A program made the translations under genes and the position numbers. The notes under the pieces are model-generated. The model searched no databases, was not told the origin of the DNA, and saw nothing but the letters and a program-made list of their open reading frames with translations. From Symsagittifera roscoffensis (lineage: Eukaryota; Xenacoelomorpha; Acoela; Convolutidae), in assembly GCF_963678635.1 (NCBI RefSeq), contig NC_087068.1, forward strand, positions 55,088,467 through 55,152,466: 64,000 nt of DNA, written 5' to 3'. Positions 11,864 to 24,595 of the stretch are shown here, one piece after another; positions within the stretch are counted from its first letter, which is position 1, and every line of letters begins with the position of its first letter.

Positions 11864-12069
11864 GTGACAGCGGTGGCCCTCTCTTCTCTGTGGACAAGAA
11901 GACAGGAAAGGCAGTTTGTCTGTATGGAGTGGCCAGTTACACGAGTGGAGAGAGGCCTTGTGGCAGCTTCTTCTACCCCAGTGTCTCAATGCGTGTGGCC
12001 TCCTACATGCCATACTTCCAACGAGAAGGCGAGCGAGCGGATTGTCAAATTAGAACCCTTTGTTTTTAA
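11864..12069 (+). CDS. S1 serine protease 1, terminal exon with catalytic Ser (GDSGGP)
   Basis: The acceptor TTTGCAG precedes 11,864. The frame begins DSGGPLFSVDKKTGK after the split Gly codon, so the catalytic serine motif GDSGGP is intact. It continues with CLYGVASYTSGE, PCGSFFYPSVSMRVASY and stops at TAA 12,067-12,069. The CGSFFYP and RVASY blocks correspond to the specificity-pocket wall and C-terminal helix of the fold. The last residues and the stop run into a sequence (from 12,068) resembling the left end of an intronic MITE family, so the natural C-terminus may have been replaced. The paralogue splices after RVASYF to a further exon; this one has no CAG/GT donor there. Confidence 0.8.
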
Positions 12070-12120
12070 GAGTAGATGAACGTATTTCAGGCTCTTATAC
12101 AGGTCGTGATGGTTTTTATC
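12068..12120 (+). repeat. MITE family A, left-end fragment at the protease 1 stop codon
   Basis: AAGAGTAGATGAACGTATTT followed by CTCTTATACAGGTCGTGAT matches the left end of the family (compare 2,965 and 4,977). It begins within the last codons of protease 1, and TAA of the stop overlaps its first bases. Confidence 0.45.
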
Positions 12121-12829
12121 TTTTGTGGTTAATGCAAACAGTTTGAAAGTATCGGTGACTTTGAGCCATTCAACAGATTTTATATGTTTTTTTAATCCTT
12201 CAAAACATTTTCTACGGCTGAAATGAGTTTTAAAAAATTATTTTCGATTTCAAAATGAGCAGTTTCAGGGTAATTTTTTCGCTCAGAGTGATTTGTTGAC
12301 CGAAATGTAGGAGCAAATGAGCAATGTCGCCCCATTATAACCAATTAATCTATATCCTCCCTAACAAAAAAAAACACTACAAAAGACATTTTCGTACGCG
12401 AGCAGATGGTTTTAAGGTATATAAGTCGCAATCAATTGGCCGACTCAACTTTCATATGAATGTCGAGAAAAAACCAAAAGATTATAATATTTTTTTTTCG
12501 ATTTTTTGTTTTAGTGATCATTGCTTTGAGGAAAGCAAAATATCAGGGTTAACTTTTGACATCTGTTTAGGCTAAAAAAACCTACAGCATCCCATAAATG
12601 TATGAAACTGCACTATCTTCTACTGAAGTCACTATACTTAAAACTGCAGAAATGCAAAAAAATAATCATTTTTAGCTGAAAATAACAAAAAAGCGAAAAA
12701 TAAAACGTTAGAGTTGAGAACAACAGACAGGCAAAAAAATCACTTTGTAAAATGCAACTATTAAAACCAAAACTTTAGTTGGAAAAATGAAAACAAAATT
12801 GCTTATAAACAAAAAACTACTCTTCAGAA

Positions 12830-14110
12830 AAAATGCTAAAAATTATTACAATTGAAAAAAGAAAGAAATGGACAGTAAAAAAAATAAATTGAAAGTACAA
12901 GAACTGCAACAAAAAGATGTAGTAGAAAACGGAAGAAATGCTTAGAACATGTTCGTTGAAAAACTGCAGACTCAAAAACATATTTTAATCGATAATAATG
13001 AAAACCAAAAAAATCAATTGATTTTAACATAAATTCGAGTATTTTTTTAAATCAAGGAATTTAGAAAATTTGGTTTTAGTTTTGCTGACGTTATCAGAAA
13101 TCAAAAAAAATTTTTATCGAGTTTGAAAAGAAACACTTAAGTTAAAAAAAAAGCAATTGTGTTCAAACCATCATAGCTAAATATAAAATAAATGCGAAGA
13201 CTTTTAATAGTTTAAAAAGAAATGCAAATAATAAATTTTAATTGACAATTACAGAAGTGTGAGCAAAAACTATAAATAAAAAGCGCTAAAATCATTGCAG
13301 GTGAAACAATAAGAAAGGCGAAAAACAGTATCGTTGAAAACAGCAGAATCGCCAAACTATGTACAAGCTGAAAATTTCAGAAATGCGAAAAAATATGTGA
13401 TAATTATGAAAATTTGATACAACCTTTCCTTGTGAAGTAACAAAAATGCTAAAAAATATTAAATTCGACAAAAGAGAAAAAAAAAAGACAGTAAAAAAGT
13501 TTAATTGAAAGTACAAGAACTGCGAAAAAAAGAGGTAGTAGAAAACGGAAGAAATGCGTAGAACACTTTTGCTGAAATTAATGAAGACTCAAAAATATGT
13601 TTTAATCGACAATAATGAAAAAAAAATCAATTGGTTTTAACATAAATACGAGTATGTTTTTAAATCAAGGAATTTAGAAAATTTAGTTTTGTCGAGGTTA
13701 TCAGAAATTAAATAAAAAAATTTTGGTCGAGTTTTGAAAAGAAACACTGAAGTTAAAAAAAGCAATTGTGTCCAAACCATTGTAGCTAAAAATAACAGAA
13801 ATGCGAAGAATTTTAATAGTTTAACATAATAGAAACGAAAATAATGTATTTCAATTGACAAATACAGAAGTGCGAGCAAAAACTATAATTGAAAAGCGCT
13901 AAAATCATTGCAGGTGAAACTATAAGAAAGGCGAAAAGCAATATAGTTGAAAACAGCAGAATCGTCAAACTATTTACAAGCTGAAATTTCAGAAATGTGA
14001 AAAAAATATCTGATAATTATAAAAATTTGATACAAACTTTCCATGTGAAGTAACAAAATTGCAAAAAAAGTGTTTCAATTATAATGTTTCAATTACCGAA
14101 GACAATAATT
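12830..14110 (+). repeat. Two higher-order units of about 0.61 kb
   Basis: The block TTGAAAGTACAAGAACTGC...GTAGAAAACGGAAGAAATGC at about 12,890 recurs at about 13,505. The following segments (TTAATCGA-AATAATGAAAA, ACGAGTAT-TTTTTAAATCAAGG and GCGCTAAAATCATTGCAGG) also recur with a shift of about 610-620 bases and small indels. Confidence 0.7.
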
Positions 14111-14482
14111 ATTTGTGAAAACAGCAGAATTACAGAACATTGTGTTAGTTGCAAAGGCAGAATTGCAAAAAAATTTATTGTGTAGTAGTCGAAAGGAAAT
14201 GACAGAAATGCAAAGAAACCATTTTGTCGAAAGTAGCAAAAAACTGAAAAAAAATTGGTTGAAGATAAAAGTTTTCCGTGCATTACATCATAGTTGAAAA
14301 TAACAGAAACTTTAAAAACCACAACGGTCTTAAATATATGCCAGTCGGTCATAATGAAAGAAGTTTCCGTTTTGGACTTTTTTTTCAAAATTTTGAATCG
14401 AACCAGTCATGCTTGATTTTCTCGCGACAACTAAGATTCAATAGGGGCGCGAAAACCGAAAAAAGGAACATAACAGCCGGAT

Positions 14483-15165
14483 TGTTGGGAAAGTCGTACT
14501 AAAAAACACTCTCGATCAATTGCGGATTGCAACTGATTCGAATATATTCCTGAGCGTAGAGTTGTCTGCCTGTAGACAGGAGACACCGAGAGTGGCTATG
14601 ATCAGTGATTGCCGAAGAGCAAGGATCCCAACTTGATCGAGAATGCAACTTGAAGGGGGAACTTTTTCAGTTAACTGACCTAGTGGTCCGAAATTTATTA
14701 AAAACTTCACTTCAAACTTCTTGGGTTAGTTAGTTTTTGTGAGCTTGATTGAGTTACATACTGGAGTTAATTCCAGAGTTGTTTACAATGTCTTGAGTTA
14801 TTGAACTTAATAACTAGAGAGTGTTTTGTGTGAATATGTTGAGTTCTGCGTTGACCCGTTCGAACTGTCTAATAAAAAGCAACATATAGTAGATTTCTAA
14901 CCCTGTTTTTAACGGCCTCCGCGTGTTTTAAGTATTCAGAGATCTGGCCACGGAGGCTTTCTATTGAACCTCTAGAGTGGGGAGTTATTTTGGTAATGTC
15001 CTTAAAGCAGTAGCAATCTTAAGGTCCGTGTGGGTTAAACCATTACTTGACTGCGACCGACTGAGATAGAAAGGCACGAGAGATGGTGTCTCTGTCCCAT
15101 AAGCCGATGGCTATAGAGCCTATCACTCTTGATCTCAAACGTTACACAAGGAAACGACTGTTACA
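14483..15165. mobile_element. Possible solo LTR inserted in the array
   Basis: About 0.7 kb of balanced-composition DNA interrupts the A-rich array. It starts near TGTTGGGAAAGTCG and ends near TGTTACA, the TG...CA layout of an LTR, and contains AATAAA at about 14,870 followed by T-rich DNA. AACAGC occurs on both outer sides but not flush with the TG start, so a target-site duplication is not proven. It could also be another type of inserted unit. No gene is seen in it. Confidence 0.35.
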
Positions 15166-18100
15166 ACAGCAAAAGTCTTCTCAACTGAAAAAAAAACAGA
15201 AAATTGATTGAAGATTGTTGATGAAAACTCCATAGAAATGTGCCAACAAATAAATCAAGAGAATAAAACTGGGATTCAAACAAAAAAAAAACAGAAAAAC
15301 AGAAAACATAATTGGCTTTAAGCAAAAGAGATAGGTAATAACACGTTAAAGGTAAGAAAAACTTGATTTAAAAACATCAGAAAAAAAATTTAAAAAAAAA
15401 TTCAAAAAAAATCAAAAACGCGGAAACCTTATAATTTAAATATGCAAGTATGCAATAATATACTTTAGTTGAAAATAGCAGAAAACAAACGCTTGATTTT
15501 TTTGGTTAAAATTAGAAAACCAAAAAAATATTATAATGAAAATGAACGAAAGATATTAACAAAAAAGTTTGAATCTGTTTTGTTGAAAACAGGACAATCG
15601 AAATTAGTACTTTTAAAATTTGTTTGAAAAAAAAGCAAAAATGCGTGAAAATTTCTTGTAGAAAATAAGAGAATTTCAAAAAGTCATTGAAAATGAAAAC
15701 AACCAAACTAAGAAAAGAAACAGTTTTTGTCAACAAATACGCAAAAGCTTTTGTCAACAAATACTTCAGCTTTTGTCTACAAATACGCAAAACAAAATGT
15801 CAAAAACGCATTGTTTTTCAAAGTCTCATAAACCCCAAGAAAAAAATAATTAAAAAAAACAGAAAAAAATATTGCAAAAGTAAAGAAACAGAAACGCAGA
15901 AAAACATTAAGATTAAAAGAAAGGAAAAATAGCAGTTCAAAATGGCAAAAAAAAAACTTTCTCATTGAAAAAAAAACAGAAATGTTGTTATAAATCTGAG
16001 CTCAACGCTTCAAGAAACCAATTTTTTGTTAATTGAACACAACAGAAAACGAGAAACCGTATTTCAATTAACCAGAAGTGCAAAAAAAACATTATGAACG
16101 AAAAAAGCAGATATGTAAAAAAACCTGATTTTTGAAAGAACATGAAAACAAACATTTTTCGTGAAAAAAAAAATGAAAAGCAGAAAAAAATCAATTGAAA
16201 AAAAATGTCAACAAAAAACTTGTTTCAAAAAAATTTATATGCAAGAAAAGCAATAATTTTAGAGACGGTAGGAAAGCGAACAAAAATTTCAGTGCGACAA
16301 AATAAATTAACTTAAAAAATAGCAAATGCGTTCAAATAAATAAAGCTAAAAATAACAGAAAAGCGATTTTTTTTATATTTTAACACGATAGAAATGCAAA
16401 TAATAAATTACATTGACAATTACAAAAATGCGAGAAACAACTATAACTGAAAATTGCTGAACTCATTGCAGTTGAAACCATACAAAATGCGAAACTCAAT
16501 ACCGTTGAAAACAGCAGAATTATCAAACTATGTACAAGTTGAAAGTCTCAGAACTGCGAAAAAAATATATGTTAATTTAAAAAATTTGATACATGCTTTC
16601 TTTTTGAAGCAACAATAAGCAAAAAAAAACGTTTTAGTCGAAAATATCGAATAACCGAAGAACCATTATTTGTGAAAACAGCGGAAATGCAGAACATTGT
16701 GTTAGTTCCAAAATCAGAATTGCAAAAAATGTATTGTATCCAAAAGTCCTTGTAGTTTACAAAAAACCAAGCTGAGAAAAAAATCAGTTTCTGTTAATAG
16801 AAACGCCAAACAAAAGATCAAAACGGATTGTTTTTCAATTTCTCATAAACGCGGAGAATCAAATAATTGAAGGAAACATAAAAAAATATTACAAAATTTA
16901 ATAACAGAAACGCAGAAAACTTTACGTTCAAAAAACGGAAATAAGAAAAATAGCAGTTCCCAATGGCAGAAAAGATAAAAAAGTTTCTCGTTGAAAAAAA
17001 AACACAAATGTTGTTAAACAGCTGATTTAAACGTTTCAAGAAACCAACTTTTTTTAAAAAATGAACACAACAGAAACGAGAACAAACATGGCAAAGAACC
17101 AGAAGTGCAAAAACCACTATGAATAAAAATAGCAGAAATGCAGAAAAACCCAATCTGATCCGATTTTCAAAAGAACATGAGATTAAAAAATTTTCAGTAA
17201 AAAAACTAAAGAGCAAAAAAAAAACCAATTTGAAAATAATAAAAATGCCAAAAAACAACTTGTTTCAAAAAAACATATATGCAAAAAAAAACATTAATTT
17301 TGAAGACAGTAGGGAACAAACAAAAATGTCAGTGCAAAAAATACTGAATAGCAGAAAACGAGTCGGCAGAATATTGAGAAAAAAATGTCACAAAAAAGAT
17401 AAAAAATCAACAGATGTGCAAAAACTGTTATCGCTGATTGGAATCGAAAAATGAAAGACCTTTGAATTTAAAAAATGAAGGTTATTGTGATAATTAAAAA
17501 TAAAAAAACACTGAAATTGTTTCAAATGAAAGAAAAGAATTGCAATTTAAAACTAACTGAAGTTATTGGAAAAACCAAAAAATGTATTAGTTGAAAAAAT
17601 AGATATTCAAGAAACGATTTTCTTAAATCATCAATTAAATACTTGCATGGAGAGATGTTGAGCTGAAAAAAAAGTCAAAAACATTCAATATTAAAAATGC
17701 AAAAGTTTTAGTATGAAATGGAAATAACTGAAACGCGGTAAAATTTTCAATTAAATCCTAAAATTTTTAAATTGTCAAAATCAGCGAATAATTGGAAACA
17801 AAAGGCATACTAAAATCAATTTAAACAAAATTAGCAGAGTTTTATTCATTTTACTAATAAAAAGGAAAGGGAAAACATTTTCATAAAACAAACAGAAAAT
17901 AGGAAAAAAGTTAAGCTTAAATTAACAAAAAATAAACCATTTTTTCAGTGTTGAGGGTAACAAAAAAACTATCATTTTATCAAAAACAAGCTGAAATGTA
18001 CGAGCAGAAAAGCAGAAAAAACCATTTCAATTGAATTTAAAAGAAAGTCGAGAAAACGTTTTATTGAAAAAGCAGAAATGCGTAACCAATATGATAGTTG

Positions 18101-18179
18101 TCATTAAAACAACTCGAAATAGCATTTCATAAAAAATCTTAAACCTGAGAGAGAAAACTTCTATTGCAAAATATTCTTT

Positions 18180-20780
18180 TAGGAAATCATTTTTGACAAA
18201 AAAAAACAATGAAGAAAAGCGCAATCAATTGAAGTAATGGTATTAGCAAATAGAGTTCAAGAAATTTAATAAATGAAAATTGCAATAGAAAAAACAACAG
18301 AAATGCGAAATAAATTGATAGTTGAATGGAGTAGAAATGCGAAATGAAAGTTTAGTGGACAAAAAATGAACGAAAAATCTGTTTATTTAAAAAATAACAA
18401 AAACTTGAGTTTGAGGAAAAATAGTTAAGCTTTGTATAAATATTCAAAAAAAGTTACAAATCAATCAATTGGAAATAACTGAAATGCATATGTTTTTTGA
18501 ATGGAATAAAAACAAAAATGCGAAGAAATATCATTTGTGTCAAAAAGCAGAAATAAAAAAAATCTTAGAAATGAAAAAAAAAAACTGAATACCTGAACAA
18601 ATATCACAACGGAGAAGAGTGGAGGCCAAAATTTTATGATTGAAAAAATAAGCAAACTTAAAAACCAAGCTGAGAAAACAAATCAGTTTCTGTTAATAGA
18701 AACGCCAAACAAAAGATCAAAACGGATTGTTTTTCAGTTTATCATAAACGCAGAGAATCAAATAATTGAAGAAAACAAAAAAAATATTACAAAATTTAAT
18801 AACAGAAACGCAGAAAAACTTTACGTTCAAAAAACGGAAATAAGAAAAATAGCAGTTCCCAATGGCAGAAAAGATGAAACAAGTTTCTCGTTGAAAAAAA
18901 AACACAAATGTTGTTAAACAGCTGATTTAAACGTTTCAAGAAACCAACTTTTTTCTAAAAAATGAACACTACAGAAACGAGAACAAACATTGCAAAGAAC
19001 CAGAAGTGCAAAAACCACTATGAATAAAAATAGCAGAAATGCAGAAAAACCCGATCTGATCCAATTTTTAAAAGAACATGAGATTCAGTAAAAAAACTAA
19101 AGAGCAAAAAAAACAATTTGAAAATAATAAAAATACCAAAAAACAACTTGTTTCAAAAAAACATATATGCAAAAAAAACATTAATTTTGAAGACAGTAGA
19201 GAATAAACAAAAATGTCAGTGCAAAAAATACTGAATAGCAGAAAACGAGGAAATCATTTTCGACAAAAAGCGCAATCAATTGAAATAATGGCGCAATCAA
19301 TTGAAATAATGGTATTAGCAAATAGAGTTCAAGAAGTATAATAAATGAAAATTGCAATAGAAAAAACAACAGAAATGCGAAATAAATTGATAGTTGAATG
19401 GAATAGAAATGCGAAATGAAAGTTTAGTGGACAAAAAATGAAAGAAAAATTGTTTTATTTAAAAAATAACAAAAACTTGGGTTTGAGAAAAAATAGTTCA
19501 ACTTTGTAAAAATATTCAAAAAAAGTTACAAATCAATCAATTGGAAATAACTGAAATGCATAGGTTTTTTGAATGGAATAAAAACAAAAATGCGAAGAAA
19601 TATCATTTGTGTCAAAAAGCAGAAATAAAAAAAATCTTAGAAATGAAAAAAAAAAACTGAATACCTGAACAAATATCACAACGGAGAAGAGTGGAGGCCA
19701 AAATTTTATGATTGAAAAAATAAGCAAACTTAAAAACCAAGCTGAGAAAACAAATCAGTTTCTGTTAATAGAAACGCCAAACAAAAGATCAAAACGGATT
19801 GTTTTTCAGTTTATCATAAACGCAGAGAATCAAATAATTGAAGAAAACAAAAAAAAGATTACAAAATTTAATAACAGAAACGCAGAAAAACTTTACGTTC
19901 AAAAAACGGAAATAAGAAAAATAGCAGTTCCCAATGGCAGAAAAGATGAAACAAGTTTCTCGTTGAAAAAAAAACACAAATGTTGTTAAACAGCTGATTT
20001 AAACGTTTCAAGAAACCAACTTTTTTCTAAAAAATGAACACTACAGAAACGAGAACAAACATTGCAAAGAACCAGAAGTGCAAAAACCACTATGAATAAA
20101 AATAGCAGAAATGCAGAAAAACCCGATCTGATCCAATTTTTAAAAGAACATGAGATTCAGTAAAAAAACTAAAGAGCAAAAAAAACAATTTGAAAATAAT
20201 AAAAATACCAAAAAACAACTTGTTTCAAAAAAACATATATGCAAAAAAAACATTAATTTTGAAGACAGTAGAGAATAAACAAAAATGTCAGTGCAAAAAA
20301 TACTGAATAGCAGAAAACGAGGAAATCATTTTTGACAAAAAGCGCAATCAATTGAAATAATGGCGCAATCAATTGAAATAATGGTATTAGCAAATAGAGT
20401 TCAAGAAGTATAATAAATGAAAATTGCAATAGAAAAAACAACAGAAATGCGAAATAAATTGATAGTTGAATGGAATAGAAATGCGAAATGAAAGTTTAGT
20501 GGACAAAAAATGAAAGAAAAATTGTTTTATTTAAAAAATAACAAAAACTTGGGTTTGAGAAAAAATAGTTCAACTTTGTAAAAATATTCAAAAAAAGTTA
20601 CAAATCAATCAATTGGAAATAACTGAAATGCATAGGTTTTTTGAATGGAATAAAAACAAAAATGTAAAGAAATTTCATTTATGTCAAAAAGCAGAAATAA
20701 TAAAAATCTTAGAAATGAAAAAAAAAACAGAATACCTGAACAAGGTTCACAACGGAGAAGAGCGGAGGCCAAATTTTTAT
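18180..20780 (+). repeat. Tandem 1,072-bp duplication, two full units and a partial third
   Basis: Sequence from about 18,461 onward recurs 1,072 bases later almost without change, and again in part from 20,605 to about 20,780. For example, the GGAGAAGAGTGGAGGCCAAA block at about 18,610 recurs at about 19,682, with a variant at about 20,754. More diverged relatives of the same unit lie at about 16,750 and 15,680, so the units appear to have been added in steps, the right-hand ones most recently. Confidence 0.85.
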
Positions 20781-22512
20781 GATTGAAAAAATAAGCGAAC
20801 TTAAAGATTATAATTTTTTTTTTAAAAAGCGAAAAAATATCTCGAATGAAATTTTCTGAAAAGCAAAAAATCTTCATGGGAAAAATATGATGTTTAAAAT
20901 TTTTTTTTGAAAAAAAAAATCGTTTAAAAGCCATTAGTCTTGCAAAAAAATGATAATTCAAAGGAGCAAAAGGGCAAAAGTAAAATATTTCTGTTAAAAC
21001 TAACAGAATTATAACAAAGGTTTTGTTTGAAATTGATAGAAAAAGAAAAAAATCAAGATGAATGTAACAAAAACAAAATAAAAAATAAATTTTTTGTTTG
21101 GAAAATAACAGAAATCAGAAGAAAAATTGTTACAATGTTTTAATTAAAGTATTTTGACTTTCAAAATGGTTTTAATTTGTTTGTGTTAAAAATGCAAACA
21201 AACCAATTGAAAAAATGCAAAAAATGAAACGATTATATTATAGAAGGGCGAAAAAACCATCTAATTTGAAAATGATAGAAAAGCTTACGAAAAGGTTCGG
21301 GTTGAAAATAACAGTAGAGAGGAAAATTTTTTTTATTGAAATCAACAGAAAAGCCAAAAACTATTAAGTGAAAAAACTGAAAGTTAAAAAACTGAAAAAA
21401 GAAAAAAAATTAGTATGATGAGAACAGTAGAAAAACGAAAACTCAAAATAGCTAAAATTCACAACGAACATGTTTTATGAGAAACGCGAAAAAAGTATAA
21501 ATAACAAAAACGTTTAAAAATTTCAATTACATCTATGCAAGATGCGAATTTACTATATATATTAAAACAACAGGTATTTGAAACCATATCATTTGTTTGA
21601 TAGTGAATGAAAATCAATTTGACTGAAAAAATCAGAAGAGCAAAAAAAATATTGATTAAAAAAAACCGAGGATTAATACGATTGAAAAAGCAGAATTTTG
21701 ATAGGTTTTTAAAGTTGAATACAACGGAAAGGCAAAAAAAACAGAAATTGAATACCAGAAAAGCGAATACTTTTTGTATTTGATAACAACCGAGTCACAA
21801 AAATGTATAATTCAATTTAAGATAAAAGAAGTACCAGAAAAATTCAAGTTTAAAGAACAGATGCTCTAAAAATCTTTGTAGTTGAAGATAACAAAATTGT
21901 GGAAAATGAATTTTTTTAAAGGTCAAAAAAAGCGTTAAAAATAGTTGAAATCAACCGATATACAAAAGCAGAATTTATTGCAATTTGTTTTTCAATTGAA
22001 AAAAGTAGAAATGCATTTTGATTGAAAATATCAGGATAGCGAAAAAAAACTATTGAACTGAAAAAATGTGAGGATTGTTAAGATTGAAATTGACAGAAGT
22101 TTGAGAAACGTTTAAAGTAAAAAACAATGGAAATACAAATAAGCTAATTTTGAGTTTCAGAAAAGAGAATACCCATTGTAATTTCAAAACAACCGAGGTG
22201 CCAAAATATATAAAAAAAAGTAAAAAAAAAAAGAAATACAAAGAATTTTTAAATTCCAGAAACAAATATTTGAAAAACTTTTGTAGTTAAAAATGTCAAA
22301 TATATAAAAATGGTTTTTTGAAAGTTTCAAAAAACTCATAAAAAATTAAATTGAAAAAAAAACAGAAAAACAAAAAGCGAAAACAGAAGCGAAACAATTT
22401 TAAACTGAAAAAAATAGAAACGCATAAAACATTTTTTAAATAACAATCATGCTAACAAAAACAATAAATGGGCGGTTTCTTGATAAAATAAAAAACGTAA
22501 ATGAAATGACTT

Positions 22513-22712
22513 NNNNNNNNNNNNNNNNNNNNNNNNNNNNNNNNNNNNNNNNNNNNNNNNNNNNNNNNNNNNNNNNNNNNNNNNNNNNNNNNNNNNNNNN
22601 NNNNNNNNNNNNNNNNNNNNNNNNNNNNNNNNNNNNNNNNNNNNNNNNNNNNNNNNNNNNNNNNNNNNNNNNNNNNNNNNNNNNNNNNNNNNNNNNNNNN
22701 NNNNNNNNNNNN
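22513..22712. other. Assembly gap (200 N)
   Basis: A run of exactly 200 N, typical of a scaffold gap of arbitrary length, at the right edge of the repeat array. Confidence 0.99.
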
Positions 22713-23016
22713 ACATGTGCGGATGCTTCTACATTAGACAGCCATAGAAAAACGATAGAAATCGATTATAAACCTAATTGATGAAAAGGATAGTTTTTCG
22801 ACAAACAACAACTCGCAGTTTCGAAAAAACTAGTTCATAAATTTTACCATGGCGTGTTTTGCGAGATTTAATGTAATGATAACACAATGAATTTCAAATT
22901 TAAAAAATGGAACAGCAATAACGTCATTTCAATTTTAAAAATACCTAATAAATTAAAAAAGAAATTAGAACTAAAAGTTTTGAAAGTTTAACAGAAAGAA
23001 CAGATGTAGTGGGTTG

Positions 23017-23244
23017 CTACTGTTTTTTCGCAGTTGTCACGTTTCTTGACTGGGCAGATCGTGTGCTCTTTCGCCTTTTCTTCACCCTTGTCAAATTTCG
23101 AATTCGGTCAAATGGTCCTCTAGATGTCGATTGTTTGTTTTGTTTAGTCGATGAGGCTACTGGTAAGCCTCCGACTCGGCCCATTATGGGTGAATTTTTT
23201 CTCATAGATGCTCCTACGAGGGCAATTGTAGGCATTATTTTCAA
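23017..23244 (-). CDS. Possible exon or ORF of a basic protein, unrecognised
   Basis: A GC-richer island of about 230 bp in AT-rich DNA is open on the minus strand for 75 codons. It begins MKIMPTIALVGASMRKNSP and ends in a Lys/Arg/Ser-rich tail (RVKKRRKSTRSAQSR) that could be a nuclear localisation signal. It is also open on the plus strand for 84 codons. It sits just outside the 3' LTR of retroelement copy 1 and is not repeated at copy 2 inside the window. No homology is recognised. Confidence 0.2.
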   Translation of the reverse strand: MKIMPTIALVGASMRKNSPIMGRVGGLPVASSTKQNKQSTSRGPFDRIRNLTRVKKRRKSTRSAQSRNVTTAKKQ

Positions 23245-23309
23245 TGGAAAAAATACGTTTTAATTTTTTGGTTGAGTTTTTGATAAGACTAGCAATTTTG
23301 AATCCCCAT

Positions 23310-24586
23310 TGAGTTATGACCGATGTGGTTAACTCATAGAGTAATTTCGGATAGGGTACACCGTCTGCTCGTCACGCTATCTTATTTTCGGCCGGATAGA
23401 TTCGTGCAACTTCTTAGTCTAATACCGATCCTAATCTTACTCTTATACTATCTAGTCTCAGGTTGTTTAACTAGTCTCTGCTAGGCTCAATAGATCTAGG
23501 GTATACTGGTTTATTGCGGCTGTTGAAGTGCTCGGGAGAGTCCAACTAATTTCTAAGTTAAATTCAAATCTCTCTGGTGCTGAAATTACAAGTAACTTCA
23601 GCACTTACAAATAAGTGGGTTGTTAGTTAGATGGATCATGATTGGTTAATATTAAATACTTTACATTGGTAAAACATTTAATTTATCCAATCATAAAATG
23701 TAGTTTAGATCAGGTTCCACCCATCCGGGTTTTACAGAGTTTTTTAGAATAGTTCTTCTGCAATTCGAAGGATGGATGATGGACGTTTGTTTTTGGCGAA
23801 CATCATAATTTTCTTCCGTTTCCTCTTTTGTTAGGGAAGTTCCAGGAAGCTGGAGTTAGAGACATAAGACGTTGTGTTCTTCTTGTGACAACGACTAAGT
23901 CTTCGCAACAAACTCAAATCTGATTTCAGAATGGTTGGCTATGTCAGGTTTTTCTGTTCTTCGTGGAGAACTTCTTTTGTGTCTGATCTAGCTTGGGAAT
24001 GGCGTGGAGATTGTGCGTGGAGGGGATGCCTGGTTACTCGGATCTGTACGTATACTTGAACATCGAGGTGGTCATTGGTCTAGTTCAATGAAGTCCTTTT
24101 CTGCGAGGTCAAGTCGTACTCTAAATCCTTTGAGTTGTGATTGTGAGCGGCATATTGATTGTAGTTGGTCATTCTCTCTCGAGTGTGGTGGGGTCGTTTT
24201 GTCTTTTGATGTTCGTCCTTGGTGTTGTATTCTGATCTATATATTGCATCATGTGATTTTACATTTTATAAAACTTTTATTAGTTTAATATTTTTTAATA
24301 ATGATTTTAGTTAGTTGTTTTCACAAAAGCTTTTTGTTTTAGTTCGGTTATTTTGAAGAGTTACTCACACTTGAGTAGCTCTTATTAAAAATAGAGGTGT
24401 GGTCACAAAGCGTGGATGTAGCACGGTGGGTTAGGCCGGCTATAGAGCATGCTCAGGACGTCCTTCCTGGTGGGTTAGGCCAGGAGTGGGAGTATGATTT
24501 CATGCGGTTTTTGTGAGGGGTCCTGTTATGTGACAACGTTTTATGTTGGGTTTGTTGTGGTTTTTCTTATGTTTTGTTGGTTGTGT
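23310..24586 (-). repeat. 3' LTR of retroelement copy 1
   Basis: The reverse complement of this segment matches 49,298-50,551, the 5' LTR of copy 2. Its element-sense start ACACAACCAAC lies immediately after a polypurine tract. Its end is set near TAACTCA, where similarity to the 5' LTRs fades. Both copies contain AATAAA in their 3' half (here the reverse complement at about 23,515). The ends lack an obvious TG...CA, so boundaries may be off by a few bases. Confidence 0.75.
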
Positions 24587-24595
24587 CCTTTTTTC
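24587..24595 (-). promoter_or_regulatory. Polypurine tract (plus-strand primer site)
   Basis: Element-sense GAAAAAAGG directly abuts the inferred start of the 3' LTR. This is the expected position and composition of the primer for plus-strand DNA synthesis. Confidence 0.55.

Larger units (their letters stand above)
12600..22512. repeat. Long purine-rich degenerate tandem array with about 40-bp unit
   Basis: Variants of TTGAAAATAACAGAAATGCG followed by A-runs recur every 35-45 bases for nearly 10 kb, always on the same strand. The + strand is A-rich with few C and T. Larger periods are superimposed: about 0.61 kb at 12,830-14,110 and about 1.07 kb from 15,680 on. The 60-150-codon frames on both strands follow from this composition: those on + repeat RNAEK-like motifs and those on - are Phe-rich. 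I see no sign that they are genes. The array stops at the assembly gap, so its true length is unknown. Confidence 0.75.

Noticed and set aside
15687-19989. Frames of 80-146 codons with recurring RNAEK or Phe-rich motifs
   Set aside because: They follow from the tandem array. They recur with the 1,072-bp unit and shift frame freely between older units.
12600-22512. CRISPR-like regular repeats
   Set aside because: The repeats are degenerate, contiguous and variable in length, without unique spacers of constant size, and the genome is eukaryotic.
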